Shown here: one piece after another, positions 1 to 9,709 of the stretch | Layout of the letters: each line of letters opens with the position of its first letter | How positions within the stretch are numbered: position 1 is the stretch's first letter | Assembly (NCBI GenBank): GCA_040226215.1 | Contig: JAVKFF010000201.1 | Span: forward strand, 1-64,000 | Origin: JAVKFF01 sp040226215 | GTDB lineage: Bacteria; Pseudomonadota; Alphaproteobacteria; DSM-16000; Inquilinaceae | Reading direction: 5' to 3' | Length of the DNA: 64,000 bases | Notes under the pieces: generated by a model | The model's database searches: none | Seen by the model: only the letters and a program-made list of their open reading frames with translations | Told to the model about the DNA's origin: nothing | Program-made: the position numbers and the translations under genes

Positions 1-774
1 GAGGAGAGCGCCGGGCTCGCCGCCATCCAGCAGAACCATGGCGACGGCAATGTGCTCGGCAGCTCCATCGCGGTTTTCGCCGCCACCGGGGCGGAGGACA
101 TCGACGGACCGTCGACCATGGACACCACGACCATCGGCGAGGTGACCAACAACGATCTCCGGGGCGGCCTCGTCTCACCGCCGGCGGGGGATTTCGGCGC
201 CGACCGCGACAACCAGATCCTCGACGACAGCTTCGAGGATTTCGGCGGCGTGGCCTCGGTGCAGCAGAACAATGGCAACGCCAACGTTCTGGGCACCTCC
301 ATTGCCATCAACGCCAGCCTCGACCCCGGCCAGGGGCCGGTCGACGGCGCGCTGACCGTCAACACCTCGGCCGAGGGCACCGTCGACAACAACGAGGTCT
401 ACGAGAGCCCGCAGGCGACGCGTGACAACGAGATCGACTCCTCGTTCGACAACGACTTCTCCGGCGTGGCCTCGACCACCCAGAACAATGGCGACGCCAA
501 CGTGCTGAACACCTCGACCTCGGTCGCGGTGCATGAGGAGAATGGCGGACCCGGCTTCGGCCCGGTGGTCTCCGAGACCACGCTGGCCGGCACCGTGTCG
601 AACAATCAGGTGACGATGGTGGGCCATTCCAGCGGTCCGTCGCACAGCAACACGATCAGCGGCTCGTTCGACTCCGCCTCGGGCGTGTCCTCGACGATCC
701 AGAACAACGGATCGGCGAACGTGGTGCAGTCGTCCATCTCGGTCACGGTGAACGGCAACCTCGACGATCTCTGA
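1..774 (+). CDS. Secreted QNNG-repeat protein, 5' partial
   Basis: The gene is open from the first base, so its N-terminus lies outside the window. At least 257 codons are visible. Four units of about 50-65 residues are seen, each with a core such as GVASVQQNNGNANVLGTS followed by alternating hydrophobic residues, and usually preceded by an acidic SFDDF-like stretch. The spacing of Q, N and G loosely recalls amyloid-forming curlin repeats, but it is not a clear match to the CsgA consensus. The next two genes encode smaller secreted proteins with the same QNNG or QNN core, so the three probably act together at the cell surface. The product is very acidic and has almost no Cys. The function is unknown; a surface fibre or adhesin subunit is an inference. 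Confidence 0.75.
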   Translation, partial: EESAGLAAIQQNHGDGNVLGSSIAVFAATGAEDIDGPSTMDTTTIGEVTNNDLRGGLVSPPAGDFGADRDNQILDDSFEDFGGVASVQQNNGNANVLGTSIAINASLDPGQGPVDGALTVNTSAEGTVDNNEVYESPQATRDNEIDSSFDNDFSGVASTTQNNGDANVLNTSTSVAVHEENGGPGFGPVVSETTLAGTVSNNQVTMVGHSSGPSHSNTISGSFDSASGVSSTIQNNGSANVVQSSISVTVNGNLDDL

Positions 775-876
775 TCGCCGATCGTGGGACTGGCGGGCGG
801 CCCCGAGGTGGGCCGTCCGCCGCTCCGCGACCGACATTCCTCCAGCAACGCAAGCCCCCGATTGGAGGGTATCGAG

Positions 877-1191
877 ATGATGAGGAGGATCCTGACCGGC
901 GCCGCGCTTGTCCTGGCGACGGCCGGAAGCGGGCTGGCGCAGGACGCGTCCTTCGGCCCGGCCCTCGGCGACGGGGAGATGGGCGCGGCCCGCGCCACCA
1001 ATGCCGCCGATCCGGCGCCGAGCGTGACGGGCAACACCGTCGACCAGGGCGCCGGCGCCAGCTTCAGCAACGAGATCGGCGGCGGCTCCTTCGACGACTT
1101 CTCGGGCATCGCCAACGTGGTGCAGAACAACGGCAGCGCCGCGGCCATCGAGGTCGAGACCAACATGACGCTGAACGTGGTGCGCAACTGA
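877..1191 (+). CDS. Small secreted QNNG-motif protein
   Basis: A 104-residue protein starting MMRRILTGAALVLATAG, with a Sec signal peptide that probably ends at GLAQ (residue 22). I chose the ATG at 877 because the signal peptide begins there and GGAGGG lies a few bases upstream; a longer frame from 784 would place the signal peptide internally. One copy of the repeat found in the preceding gene is present near the C-terminus (SFDDFSGIANVVQNNGSAAA). It follows the large repeat protein by about 100 bp and ends 2 bp before the third gene, so the last two are co-transcribed. It could be a minor subunit or nucleator of the same surface structure; that role is inferred. Confidence 0.72.
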   Translation: MMRRILTGAALVLATAGSGLAQDASFGPALGDGEMGAARATNAADPAPSVTGNTVDQGAGASFSNEIGGGSFDDFSGIANVVQNNGSAAAIEVETNMTLNVVRN

Positions 1192-1193
1192 CC

Positions 1194-1754
1194 ATGGCCC
1201 GCCTCACCAAGCCAGATGCGATGACCCAAACCGCCCGCTTCGCCGCCCTGCTCGCCGTGATGGTGGCCGCGCAGCCCGCCCAGGCCCAGCTGGGCCCCCG
1301 GACGGTCACCGGCGATCCGGCCAATCCGTGGGACGGCCGGGTGCTGAGCGAGGCGGAGCTGAACGGCGTGCGCGGCGGTTTCGTTGGCGTCGCCGGCCTG
1401 ACCCATTTTGCCATTGACCTCGACACCTGGATCGATGCCGAGCACGTCTACAGCGCCACCTGGACGCCGACCGGCGGTCTCGACGTGCGCCGCGACGTGC
1501 CGGGCGCCGACTACGCCGTCGAGGTCGACACCACCAACGGCCTGACCACCACCATCCAGAACGGCCTCGGCAACGAATTCGCCACTGGCGGGCTCGACGC
1601 CGGCGGCCTTGTCACCGTGGTGCAGAACAACCTCGATGGCGCCGCCATCCGCCACAGCTCGACCATCGAGCTGGAGATGTCGCGAACCGTGCTGAACCAG
1701 GCCCGTCGGGGCCGGTTCACCGGAGTCTCGCGGCAGTTCCTCAACGGCATGTGA
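1194..1754 (+). CDS. Secreted protein with ELNGVRGG motif and QNN repeats
   Basis: A 186-residue protein with a signal peptide ending near AQPAQA (residue 31). The start may be the ATG at 1194 or the ATG at 1221 (MTQTARF); the latter gives a more usual signal peptide. Residues 51-62 read LSEAELNGVRGG, which looks like a double-glycine leader but lies after a Sec signal. The C-terminal part carries two degenerate copies of the neighbouring repeat (TTTIQNGLGNE and VTVVQNNLDGAA), each followed by a beta-strand-like stretch. It starts 2 bp after the preceding stop codon, so it is in the same operon. No enzyme motif is visible. It is probably an accessory or anchoring component of the same system. 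Confidence 0.72.
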   Translation: MARLTKPDAMTQTARFAALLAVMVAAQPAQAQLGPRTVTGDPANPWDGRVLSEAELNGVRGGFVGVAGLTHFAIDLDTWIDAEHVYSATWTPTGGLDVRRDVPGADYAVEVDTTNGLTTTIQNGLGNEFATGGLDAGGLVTVVQNNLDGAAIRHSSTIELEMSRTVLNQARRGRFTGVSRQFLNGM

Positions 1755-1774
1755 CGGGCTTCGAGCCCATCAAT

Positions 1775-1801
1775 GGGCCGGCCGGACCTTCTGGCCGGCC
1801 C
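1775..1801 (+). terminator. GC-rich hairpin after the repeat-protein genes
   Basis: A perfect 9-bp inverted repeat (GGGCCGGCC and GGCCGGCCC, 9-nt loop) begins 20 bp after the stop of the third repeat-protein gene. No T-tract follows, so it is a candidate terminator or mRNA 3'-end stabiliser rather than a textbook intrinsic terminator. Between it and the end of putA at 2010 I see nothing else. Confidence 0.5.
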
Positions 1802-2009
1802 GCGTGCCGGTAGGTGGTGCCTCGACGGATCGGCGCGCCTCCGTCCCTATACCCGGGACCGACCCCTGGACCCGATGGCCCTCCGCCCATCCCACGCACT
1901 CTCGCTCGGGCGGATCACAGGGCCAGCTCCCCGGTCCGCCGGCCGACTGCCCCCCGATCGGTCCCGGGCCGGGGAGCACCCCTCGCGAAACTTGGCCAGG
2001 CCGGCACGC

Positions 2010-5000
2010 TCAGCCAGTGGCCGGCGGGTTGTCGGCGGCCGAGAACAGGGCGGCATTGCCGCCCGCCGCCGTGGTGTCGATGCACAGGGCCCGCTCGACC
2101 ATGTAGCGCCGGGGATCGACGACCGCCGTGACCAGCGGCAGAAGGGCGCCGTCGCGGCCGGCCAGCGCCATCCGATAGGCGCACAGCGTCTCCGCGGGAC
2201 CGGTGAGCGCGAGGCCGGCGAACCCGTCGGCGCCGGCGATCGTGCCCGGGTCGGGCAGGCTGTCGAGGCCGCTGACCGGCGCACCGGCCCGGGCCAGGGT
2301 GGAGACCAGGATGTCCGCGCCCGGCCCCACGGCGACCACGCCATTGCCCAGCATCAGCGCCTGCACCGTCTGGGCGAGGAGGCAGGCAGCGCGCTCGCCG
2401 GCCACCAGGCTGCCGGCGCACACGAAGACACCGCGCGGATGCAGGCTCAGCCGGTTGCTCTCTCCGGTCGGGCCCGGCAGCTCGGCGGGATCGAGGCCGA
2501 TGTCGACCGCCTCCGCCAGGGCCTCGCGGGCCAGCGCCGCGCGGTCCGGGTGGTGGGGCTCGAGCGCCGCGATGGCGCCGGCAAGCACGCCTTCCCGGTC
2601 GCCGTGCCGGGCCCAGCCCTGCCAGTCGAGCCGTGCCGCGGCCTCGTCGATCGACGCGCCCCGCAGCACCGCAACGGCGCCCGTGGTCCCGTCGGACGTC
2701 GGCACCACAGGCTGGGCGATGCGGCGGAAGCGCGGCAGGTAGTGTGGCCCGCCGGCCTTGGGCCCGGTGCCCGACAGCCCCTCGCCACCAAAGGGCTGGG
2801 AGCCGACGACGGCACCGATCTGATTGCGGTTGACATAGACATTGCCGATCCGGGCGCGGTCGACCACGTCCTGCACGCGCTGGTCGACCCGGGTGTGCAG
2901 CCCCATGGTCAGGCCGTACCCCTTGGCGTTGATGTCGGCGACGACCTGGTTCAGCGCCGCCGCCTCGTATGTCGCCAGATGCAGGACCGGGCCGAACACC
3001 TCGCGCTCCAGGTCGGCGATGCCGCCGGATTTCAGCACGGTCGGCGGCAGGAAACAGCCATCGCCCTTCGGCCGGCGAACGCGGTGGACGAGCCGGCCCT
3101 CACCGATCTGGCGCTGGCAATAGCCCTCGATCTCGCGATGGGCCTCGGCGTCGATCAGCGGGCCGACATCGGTCGTCAATTCCCAGGGATCGCCCAGGGT
3201 CAGCGCGTCCATGGCGCCGGTCAGCATCTCGGTCATCCGCGCCTCCACGTCCTTCTGGACGTAGAGGATGCGCAAGGCCGAACAGCGCTGGCCGGCGCTC
3301 TGGAAGGCCGAGGCCAGGATGTCGCGCACCGCCTGCTCCGGCAGGGCGGTGGAGTCGACGATCATGGCGTTGAGGCCGCCGGTCTCGGCGATCAGCGCGG
3401 CGTCGGGGGCGACGTTGTCGGCCATCGCCCGGTTGATCGCCTGGGCGGTCTCAACCGAGCCGGTGAAGCAGACACCGTCGATGCGTGAATCGGATGTCAG
3501 CGCCGCGCCGACCGTGGCGCCGTCGCCCGGCAGGCAGTGCAGCACGTCCGGCGGGATGCCGGCCTCGTGCATCAGGGCGACCGCGCGGCCGGCCATCAGC
3601 ATGGTCTGCTCCGCCGGCTTGGCGACGACCGCGTTGCCGGTCACCAGCGCCGCGGCGATCTGGCCGGTGAAGATTGCGAGCGGGAAGTTCCACGGGCTGA
3701 TGCACACGAACACGCCGCCCGGCTCGCCCGGCTCCTCCCGGTCGAGACGGCGGGCCTCGCGGGCGTAGTAGCGGCAGAAGTCGACCGCCTCGCGTACCTC
3801 CGCGACGCCGTCGGCCAGCGTCTTGCCGGCCTCGCGCGCGGCGATGGCCATCAGTTCCGGCGCGTGCGCCTCGTAGAGGTCGGCGACCCGCTCGACCAGC
3901 GCCGCGCGCTCGCCGACCGGTCGGGCGGCCCAGGCGGATGCGGCGGCGCGCGCGGTCTCCAGCGCCGCGTCGACATGGGCCGGTGTGGCGGTCTCGACCG
4001 TGCCCACGACCTCGTCCGGCCGGGCCGGATTGCGCACGGTGACCGTTTCGCCGGCCGGCAGCTCGCCGGGCGACTGCACGGAGAACGACCAGCGATGCGA
4101 CCGGAACGGGGCCCGCGCCGTCTCCAGTTCCGCCAGCGTCAGCGGATCGGTGATGTCCCAGCCCCTGGCCGCCTTGCGGTCGGGGCCGAAGATCGCCTCG
4201 GGTGCCAGGATGGCCGGGTTGGCGACGGCATTGCCCAGCCGGGCGAGCGCGTCGAAGGGATCGGTGGCGATGGTCTCCGGCGCCACGCTCTCGTCGACGA
4301 TCTGGTGCACGAAGGAGGAGTTGGCGCCGTTCTCCAGCAGCCGCCGCACCAGATAGGCCAGCAGGTCGCGATGGGCGCCGACCGGCGCGTAGACGCGGCA
4401 GCGCAGGCCGCCCTGCCGGCGCACCGTCTCGTAGAGCGCCTCGCCCATGCCGTGCAGGCGCTGGAACTCGTAGTCGTCGCGCCCGTCACCCGCCAGCGCC
4501 CGGACCGCGGCGACGGTATGGGCGTTGTGGGTAGCGAATTGCGGGTAGATGCGGTCGGTCATGCCGAGCAGCTGCCGCGCGCAGGCGAGGTAGGAGACGT
4601 CGGTCGCCACCTTGCGGGTGAATACCGGGAAACCATCGAGGCCCATGACCTGGGCCCGCTTGATCTCGCTGTCCCAGTAGGCGCCCTTGACCAGGCGCAC
4701 CATGATCCGCCGGTCATGGGTTTCGGCCAGGCGGTAAAGCCAGTCGAGCACGTGGGGCGCGCGCTTGCCATAGGCCTGGACAACGACGCCGAAGCCGTCC
4801 CAGCCGGCCAGAGCCGGGTCGGCCAACAGCTTCTCGATGACGTCGAGCGAGAGGTCGAGGCGGTCGGCCTCCTCGGCGTCGATGTTGAAGCCCATGCGCG
4901 CGCTCTTGGCCAGCAGGGCCAGCGACTGCGCGCGCGAGGCCAGGGTGGAGAGCACCTCCTCGCGGTGGCTCTGCTCGTAGCGCGGATGCAGCGCGGAGAG

Positions 5001-5750
5001 CTTGACCGAGATGCCCGGATTGGCCCGGATGTCGCGGCTCTTCGCCCGCGCCGCCAGGGCCGCGATCGCGTCGGAATAGGCGATGTGGTAGCGCTGGGCG
5101 TCGTCCTCGGTTCGCGCCGCCTCGCCCAGCATGTCGTAGGAATAGGTGTAGCCCTTGGCCTCCATGCGCGCGGCGCGCTCCGTCGCCTCCTCGATGGAGC
5201 GGCCGAGCACGAACTGCGCGCCCATCTGCCGCATGGCCTGGCCGACCGCGGTGCGCACCACCGGCTCGCCCAGCCGCCGCACCATGCCGCGCAGGGTGCG
5301 CGCGAGGCCGGCCTCGTCGCCATCGGTCAGGACCCGGCCCGTCAGCATCAGGGCCCAGGTCGAGGCGTTGACGAGGGAGGAGGCCGCCCGGCCCAGATGC
5401 CGGCCCCAGTCGGCCGGGGCGATCTTGTCCTGGATCAGCGCGTTGATGGTGAGATGGTCTGGCACCCTGAGCAGTGCCTCGGCCAGGCACATCAGGGCGA
5501 TGCCCTCCTTGGTGGAGAGGCCGTATTCGGCGAGGAAGCGCTCCATCAGCCCGGGATCGCTGCCGGAGCGGACCTCGCGGATGAGCGCGGCGGCGGCGCT
5601 GCTGATCGCCGCCCGCGTCCCGGCCGGGGGTGCGGAATCCATCAGCCGGGCGACCGCCGCCGCCTCGTCGCCATAGGTCGCCTGGCGCATGGCGGCGCGG
5701 ATGGCGGCGAGGTCTGGCCCTGTCCCGGGCGGCGGGGGTTCGTCGGACAT
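2010..5750 (-). CDS. putA: Bifunctional proline dehydrogenase / P5C dehydrogenase
   Basis: A 1246-residue protein that oxidises proline to glutamate. The FAD-dependent proline dehydrogenase barrel (roughly residues 130-480) shows MVRLVKGAYWDSEIKRAQ near 350, a FATHN stretch and EFQRLHGMGEALYE. The NAD-dependent aldehyde dehydrogenase domain (roughly 540-1030) shows SPWNFPLAIFTGQ near 687, and the catalytic Cys sits in SAGQRCSALR near 824. About 200 further residues at the C-terminus look like the degenerate ALDH-superfamily domain of long PutA proteins. No N-terminal ribbon-helix-helix DNA-binding domain is present, so this PutA should not repress its own gene. A divergent Lrp-type regulator starts 165 bp away and probably does that job. 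Confidence 0.96.
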   Translation of the reverse strand: MSDEPPPPGTGPDLAAIRAAMRQATYGDEAAAVARLMDSAPPAGTRAAISSAAAALIREVRSGSDPGLMERFLAEYGLSTKEGIALMCLAEALLRVPDHLTINALIQDKIAPADWGRHLGRAASSLVNASTWALMLTGRVLTDGDEAGLARTLRGMVRRLGEPVVRTAVGQAMRQMGAQFVLGRSIEEATERAARMEAKGYTYSYDMLGEAARTEDDAQRYHIAYSDAIAALAARAKSRDIRANPGISVKLSALHPRYEQSHREEVLSTLASRAQSLALLAKSARMGFNIDAEEADRLDLSLDVIEKLLADPALAGWDGFGVVVQAYGKRAPHVLDWLYRLAETHDRRIMVRLVKGAYWDSEIKRAQVMGLDGFPVFTRKVATDVSYLACARQLLGMTDRIYPQFATHNAHTVAAVRALAGDGRDDYEFQRLHGMGEALYETVRRQGGLRCRVYAPVGAHRDLLAYLVRRLLENGANSSFVHQIVDESVAPETIATDPFDALARLGNAVANPAILAPEAIFGPDRKAARGWDITDPLTLAELETARAPFRSHRWSFSVQSPGELPAGETVTVRNPARPDEVVGTVETATPAHVDAALETARAAASAWAARPVGERAALVERVADLYEAHAPELMAIAAREAGKTLADGVAEVREAVDFCRYYAREARRLDREEPGEPGGVFVCISPWNFPLAIFTGQIAAALVTGNAVVAKPAEQTMLMAGRAVALMHEAGIPPDVLHCLPGDGATVGAALTSDSRIDGVCFTGSVETAQAINRAMADNVAPDAALIAETGGLNAMIVDSTALPEQAVRDILASAFQSAGQRCSALRILYVQKDVEARMTEMLTGAMDALTLGDPWELTTDVGPLIDAEAHREIEGYCQRQIGEGRLVHRVRRPKGDGCFLPPTVLKSGGIADLEREVFGPVLHLATYEAAALNQVVADINAKGYGLTMGLHTRVDQRVQDVVDRARIGNVYVNRNQIGAVVGSQPFGGEGLSGTGPKAGGPHYLPRFRRIAQPVVPTSDGTTGAVAVLRGASIDEAAARLDWQGWARHGDREGVLAGAIAALEPHHPDRAALAREALAEAVDIGLDPAELPGPTGESNRLSLHPRGVFVCAGSLVAGERAACLLAQTVQALMLGNGVVAVGPGADILVSTLARAGAPVSGLDSLPDPGTIAGADGFAGLALTGPAETLCAYRMALAGRDGALLPLVTAVVDPRRYMVERALCIDTTAAGGNAALFSAADNPPATG

Positions 5751-5915
5751 GGAGTGCGATCATCCAGAAGGTGAGCCAGAAGGTGGCCCAGAAAGTTGCG
5801 GGCCCGCCATCCTAACCCGAAGCCGCCGATCCGATCAGCCTGATTTCGCGAAAGCGGTGGACAATCCGACCATTGATGTCGCAATCGATAGGCGCTTCGT
5901 CTAGCATTGCGCCCC

Positions 5916-6365
5916 ATGACCGATGAAATCGACCGCATCGACCGGCGCATCCTGGCCGAGCTGCGCCGCGACGCCCGCATCACCATGACCGCGCTGGCCG
6001 AGAAGGTCGGGCTGACCAAGACGCCGGCACAGGCACGGGTCAAGCGTCTCGAGCGCCTCGGCGTCATTCGCGGCTACACCGCCCGGGTCGACCACACCAA
6101 GCTCGGCGCCGGCCACATCGCCTTCGTCCAGGTCTCCCTCGACGACACCCGGGCGGCGGCCCTCGACGCCTTCAACGCCGCCGTCGCCCGGTTGCCGGAG
6201 GTCGAGCAGGCGCACATGATCGCCGGCAGCTTCGACTACCTCCTGAAGGTGCGCACCGCCGACATCGCCGCCTACCGCCGCGTCCTCGGCGAGGCCCTCT
6301 CGGCCCTGCCTCACGTCTCCCACACCTCGACCTTCGTGGTCATGGAGGCGGTGAAGGAGGGGTAG
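5916..6365 (+). CDS. putR: Lrp/AsnC-family regulator, probable proline-responsive PutR
   Basis: A 149-residue Lrp/AsnC protein. The N-terminal winged helix-turn-helix (residues 5-60, with [20 protein letters not shown]) is followed by the alpha/beta ligand-binding (RAM) domain. The ATG at 5916 is preferred over an in-frame TTG at 5907. It is transcribed divergently from putA, the usual arrangement for PutR, which activates putA in response to proline in alphaproteobacteria. The family and position are clear; the specific role rests on the neighbouring gene. The 165-bp intergenic region should hold both promoters. Confidence 0.88.
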   Translation: MTDEIDRIDRRILAELRRDARITMTALAEKVGLTKTPAQARVKRLERLGVIRGYTARVDHTKLGAGHIAFVQVSLDDTRAAALDAFNAAVARLPEVEQAHMIAGSFDYLLKVRTADIAAYRRVLGEALSALPHVSHTSTFVVMEAVKEG

Positions 6366-6439
6366 CCCCTCCGGCACCCCCATGGCATGCTGCCGCCCGA
6401 TTTCACCATGCGACGATGCTCACGGGGAGAGGGGAAGCG

Positions 6440-7552
<1,113 letters not shown>

Positions 7553-7556
7553 GCCG

Positions 7557-7982
7557 GTGGCAGCGAACGGGATCCGGGACCCGGCGGTCGCGGCGGCCTT
7601 CGCGGCGTTCGCTCCGCCGCTGGGCGACCTGCTGCGCGCGGTTCGCCGCCTGATCCTCGACACCGCCGCCACGACCGACGGCGTCGGCCGGCTGGTCGAG
7701 ACTGTGAAATGGGGCCAGCCCGCCTATCTTACCGCGGCGCCGAAATCCGGCAGCACGATCCGTCTGGGCGAGGCGCCCGGTCTGCCGGGACAGGGCGCGC
7801 TGTTCGTGCACTGTCAGACCAGCTTGGTGGAGGCCTTCCGCCGGCATTATCCGGACCGTTTCGCCTATCAGGGCAGCCGCGCCGTGGTGCTGCCGGCCGA
7901 GGGGCCGCTGCCCTCGGCCGAACTCGCCCACATGATCGCGCTGGCGCTGACCTACCACCGCTGGAAGGACCGTGTTGCCTGA
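7557..7982 (+). CDS. DUF1801 domain protein
   Basis: A 141-residue soluble protein that fits the DUF1801 (YdhG-like) fold. The conserved pattern is visible in TVKWGQPAYL, followed by a strand-rich middle and a C-terminal helix with HRWKDRVA. It starts at a GTG 4 bp after the stop of the formaldehyde dehydrogenase gene, so the two are co-transcribed. The family has no settled biochemical role. The operon context hints at an accessory job in aldehyde or stress metabolism, but that is only inference. A palindromic intergenic repeat follows the stop codon. Confidence 0.78.
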   Translation: MAANGIRDPAVAAAFAAFAPPLGDLLRAVRRLILDTAATTDGVGRLVETVKWGQPAYLTAAPKSGSTIRLGEAPGLPGQGALFVHCQTSLVEAFRRHYPDRFAYQGSRAVVLPAEGPLPSAELAHMIALALTYHRWKDRVA

Positions 7983-8011
7983 GCGGGTGGCGATGCCGGC
8001 GAGGACCAGCG

Positions 8012-8165
8012 GCCGGTCCCGGGTCTGCGAAGCGGCACTGCGCGCCGCATCGCGCCCGGGACGACAGGGACTTCCTCAATTCTGAAATCCAAAGCAATGT
8101 GTCGTCCCGGATGCGGTGCAGCACGAAGTGATGCACTGCTGATCCGGGACCGGCCGGGCGTCTTC
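8012..8165. repeat. Palindromic intergenic repeat, copy 1
   Basis: About 150 bp that can fold on itself: the outer arms read roughly CCGGTCCCGGGTCTGCGAAG and, inverted, CTGCTGATCCGGGACCGG, and the inner arms read CGGGACGAC and GTCGTCCCGG. The same element, with the same arms and a diverged central loop, recurs at 12448-12595. Both copies lie between two convergent genes. They behave like a dispersed palindromic repeat (REP/RIME-like) that may end transcription on both strands. Confidence 0.75.
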
Positions 8166-8184
8166 CGCAACCGCGCATTTCGGC

Positions 8185-8559
8185 TCACATCCGCGCCACC
8201 GACACCGTGTAGCCGTCCGGATCGCGCAGGGAAAACTCGCGCCAGCGGGCGCGCGGATTGTGGTGCGGTTCGGCGACGATCTCGGCGCCGAGGTCGCGGG
8301 CGCGGCGGTAGATCGTCTCCAGGTCGTCCGTCAGGAACCAGATGATGACGCCGTCGCCGAGCGGTGTGGCGCGGTCGGCCGGCAGGCGGGCGCCGTGCTC
8401 GCCGTCCTGCCACTGGTGCAGCATCAGCAGGACTTCGCCATCCTTCATGACGCGGTTGAAGTCCTCGCCGTCGTGGTCGGTCTCGGCATCCAGCAGCCGG
8501 CAATACCAGGAGGCGGCCTGGGGCACGCTGCGGGTGACGAGCATGATCTGGGTCTCCAT
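8185..8559 (-). CDS. VOC-family (glyoxalase/bleomycin-resistance-like) protein
   Basis: A 124-residue protein of the vicinal-oxygen-chelate fold. The first module starts METQIMLVTRSVPQAASWYC and the second ends with FSLRDPDGYTVSVARM, the usual end of this family. The start at 8559 is supported by AAGGAG 8 nt upstream; the frame can be read further back but gives no domain. It is convergent with the DUF1801 gene and divergent from the S-formylglutathione hydrolase gene. A role against a reactive electrophile would fit the formaldehyde genes around it, but the substrate cannot be read from the sequence. Confidence 0.82.
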   Translation of the reverse strand: METQIMLVTRSVPQAASWYCRLLDAETDHDGEDFNRVMKDGEVLLMLHQWQDGEHGARLPADRATPLGDGVIIWFLTDDLETIYRRARDLGAEIVAEPHHNPRARWREFSLRDPDGYTVSVARM

Positions 8560-8696
8560 GGCATGCACTCCTTGCGGGGGTGAGGTGTCGAGGCCGCGAC
8601 AACCGATCCGGCCCGGCAGCAAGGTTGCCCCCCGGGCGGTGCTGAGGGCAATGTGCGCGCCGACCATGTTCACGACCATGTCGACGACGATGCATT

Positions 8697-8735
8697 CCCT
8701 CCCATTGTGCCCTCCCATTGTGCCCTCCCATTGTG
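8697..8735. repeat. Three tandem copies of a 13-bp unit
   Basis: The unit CCCTCCCATTGTG is repeated three times without change (8697-8709, 8710-8722, 8723-8735), ending 17 bp before the S-formylglutathione hydrolase start codon. It lies in the divergent promoter region with the VOC gene. It may be a slippage product or a repeated protein-binding site. Confidence 0.9.
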
Positions 8736-8752
8736 AAGGTCAAGGTCCGACG

Positions 8753-9592
8753 ATGACACTGGAAACCAAATCCCGATGGCGATCCTTCGGCGGCACGCAG
8801 GGCGTCTATGTGCACGACAGCCGCGCCACAGGCACGCCGATGGAAGTTGCGGTCTACGTGCCGCCGCAGGCCGAGGCCGGGCCGGTGCCGGTGGTCACCT
8901 ATCTCTCCGGCCTCACCTGCACCTGGGAAAACGCGACCACGAAGGCCGGCTTCCAGCGCGCGGCGGCGGAGCACGGGGTGATCGTCGTGGCGCCGGACAC
9001 CTCGCCGCGCGGCGCCGACGTCGCCGATGACGACGCCTACGATCTCGGGCAGGGGGCCGGCTTCTACGTCGACGCCACCGAGGCGCCCTGGGCGCCGCAC
9101 TTCAAGATGTGGACCTATGTGACGGAGGAACTGCCGGCGCTGATCGCCGCGAACTTCCCGGCCGACCCGGTGCGGCAGGGCATCATGGGCCATTCCATGG
9201 GCGGGCACGGGGCCCTGACCGTGGCGCTGAGCCAGCCGGACCGCTACCGCTCGGTCAGCGCCTTCGCGCCGATCGTGGCGCCGATGGACGTGCCTTGGGG
9301 CCGCAAGGCGCTGCCGGCCTATCTCGGCACGGACGAGGCGGCCTGGGCGCGGCACGACGCCACCCGGCTGATGCGCGCGCGCGGCTGGCCGCGCGACATC
9401 CTGATCGACCAGGGCGAGGCGGATGGCTTCCTGGCCGAACAGCTGCGCCCCGAGCTGTTCGCCACGGCCTGCCGGGAGGCCGGCGTCGACCTGACCTTGC
9501 GCCTGCAGCCGGGCTACGATCACTCCTACTACTTCATCGCCAGCTTCCTGCCCGACCACATGGCCTGGCACGCCCGGCGGCTGGCGGGGTGA
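8753..9592 (+). CDS. fghA: S-formylglutathione hydrolase
   Basis: A 279-residue serine hydrolase of the esterase D family that splits S-formylglutathione into formate and glutathione, the step after FrmA. The nucleophile Ser148 lies in GHSMGGHG. The oxyanion-hole region YLSGLTCTWENATTKAG is near residues 50-65. The catalytic His lies in GYDHSYYF near the C-terminus. I chose the ATG at 8753 because MTLETKSRWRSFGG matches the family N-terminus; the frame is open some 400 bases further upstream without homology. Length is normal for the family. The gene is on the same strand as frmA but separated from it by the VOC gene on the other strand. Confidence 0.95.
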   Translation: MTLETKSRWRSFGGTQGVYVHDSRATGTPMEVAVYVPPQAEAGPVPVVTYLSGLTCTWENATTKAGFQRAAAEHGVIVVAPDTSPRGADVADDDAYDLGQGAGFYVDATEAPWAPHFKMWTYVTEELPALIAANFPADPVRQGIMGHSMGGHGALTVALSQPDRYRSVSAFAPIVAPMDVPWGRKALPAYLGTDEAAWARHDATRLMRARGWPRDILIDQGEADGFLAEQLRPELFATACREAGVDLTLRLQPGYDHSYYFIASFLPDHMAWHARRLAG

Positions 9593-9604
9593 ACGAGGAC
9601 GACG

Positions 9605-9709
9605 GGGAGATCCCGGATCTCGCTTTCGCTCGCCCGGGATGACGCCAAATCTGTTAATATTATCAAGCCGTCATCCCGGGCGAGGCGGAGCCGAGACCCG
9701 GGATCTCCC
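9605..9709. repeat. Long imperfect palindrome after fghA
   Basis: Two arms of about 40 bp (9605-9644 and 9669-9709) are nearly perfect reverse complements, with cores CGCCCGGGATGACG and CGTCATCCCGGGCG, around an AT-rich 24-nt loop. It differs in sequence from the repeats at 8012 and 12448. The size and the motif fit a dispersed intergenic palindromic element. The rest of the 349-bp gap before the next gene (9710-9941) holds nothing I recognise. Confidence 0.8.

Noticed and set aside
1344..1379. Bacteriocin-type double-glycine leader reading of ELNGVRGG
   Set aside because: The motif follows a Sec signal peptide, the protein is too long, and there is no nearby C39-peptidase transporter or immunity gene.
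1773..5774. Long plus-strand open frames opposite putA (for example 571 and 745 codons)
   Set aside because: They are antisense shadows of putA in GC-rich DNA; the translations have no domain and are rich in Arg, Gly and His, while the minus-strand frame is a full PutA.
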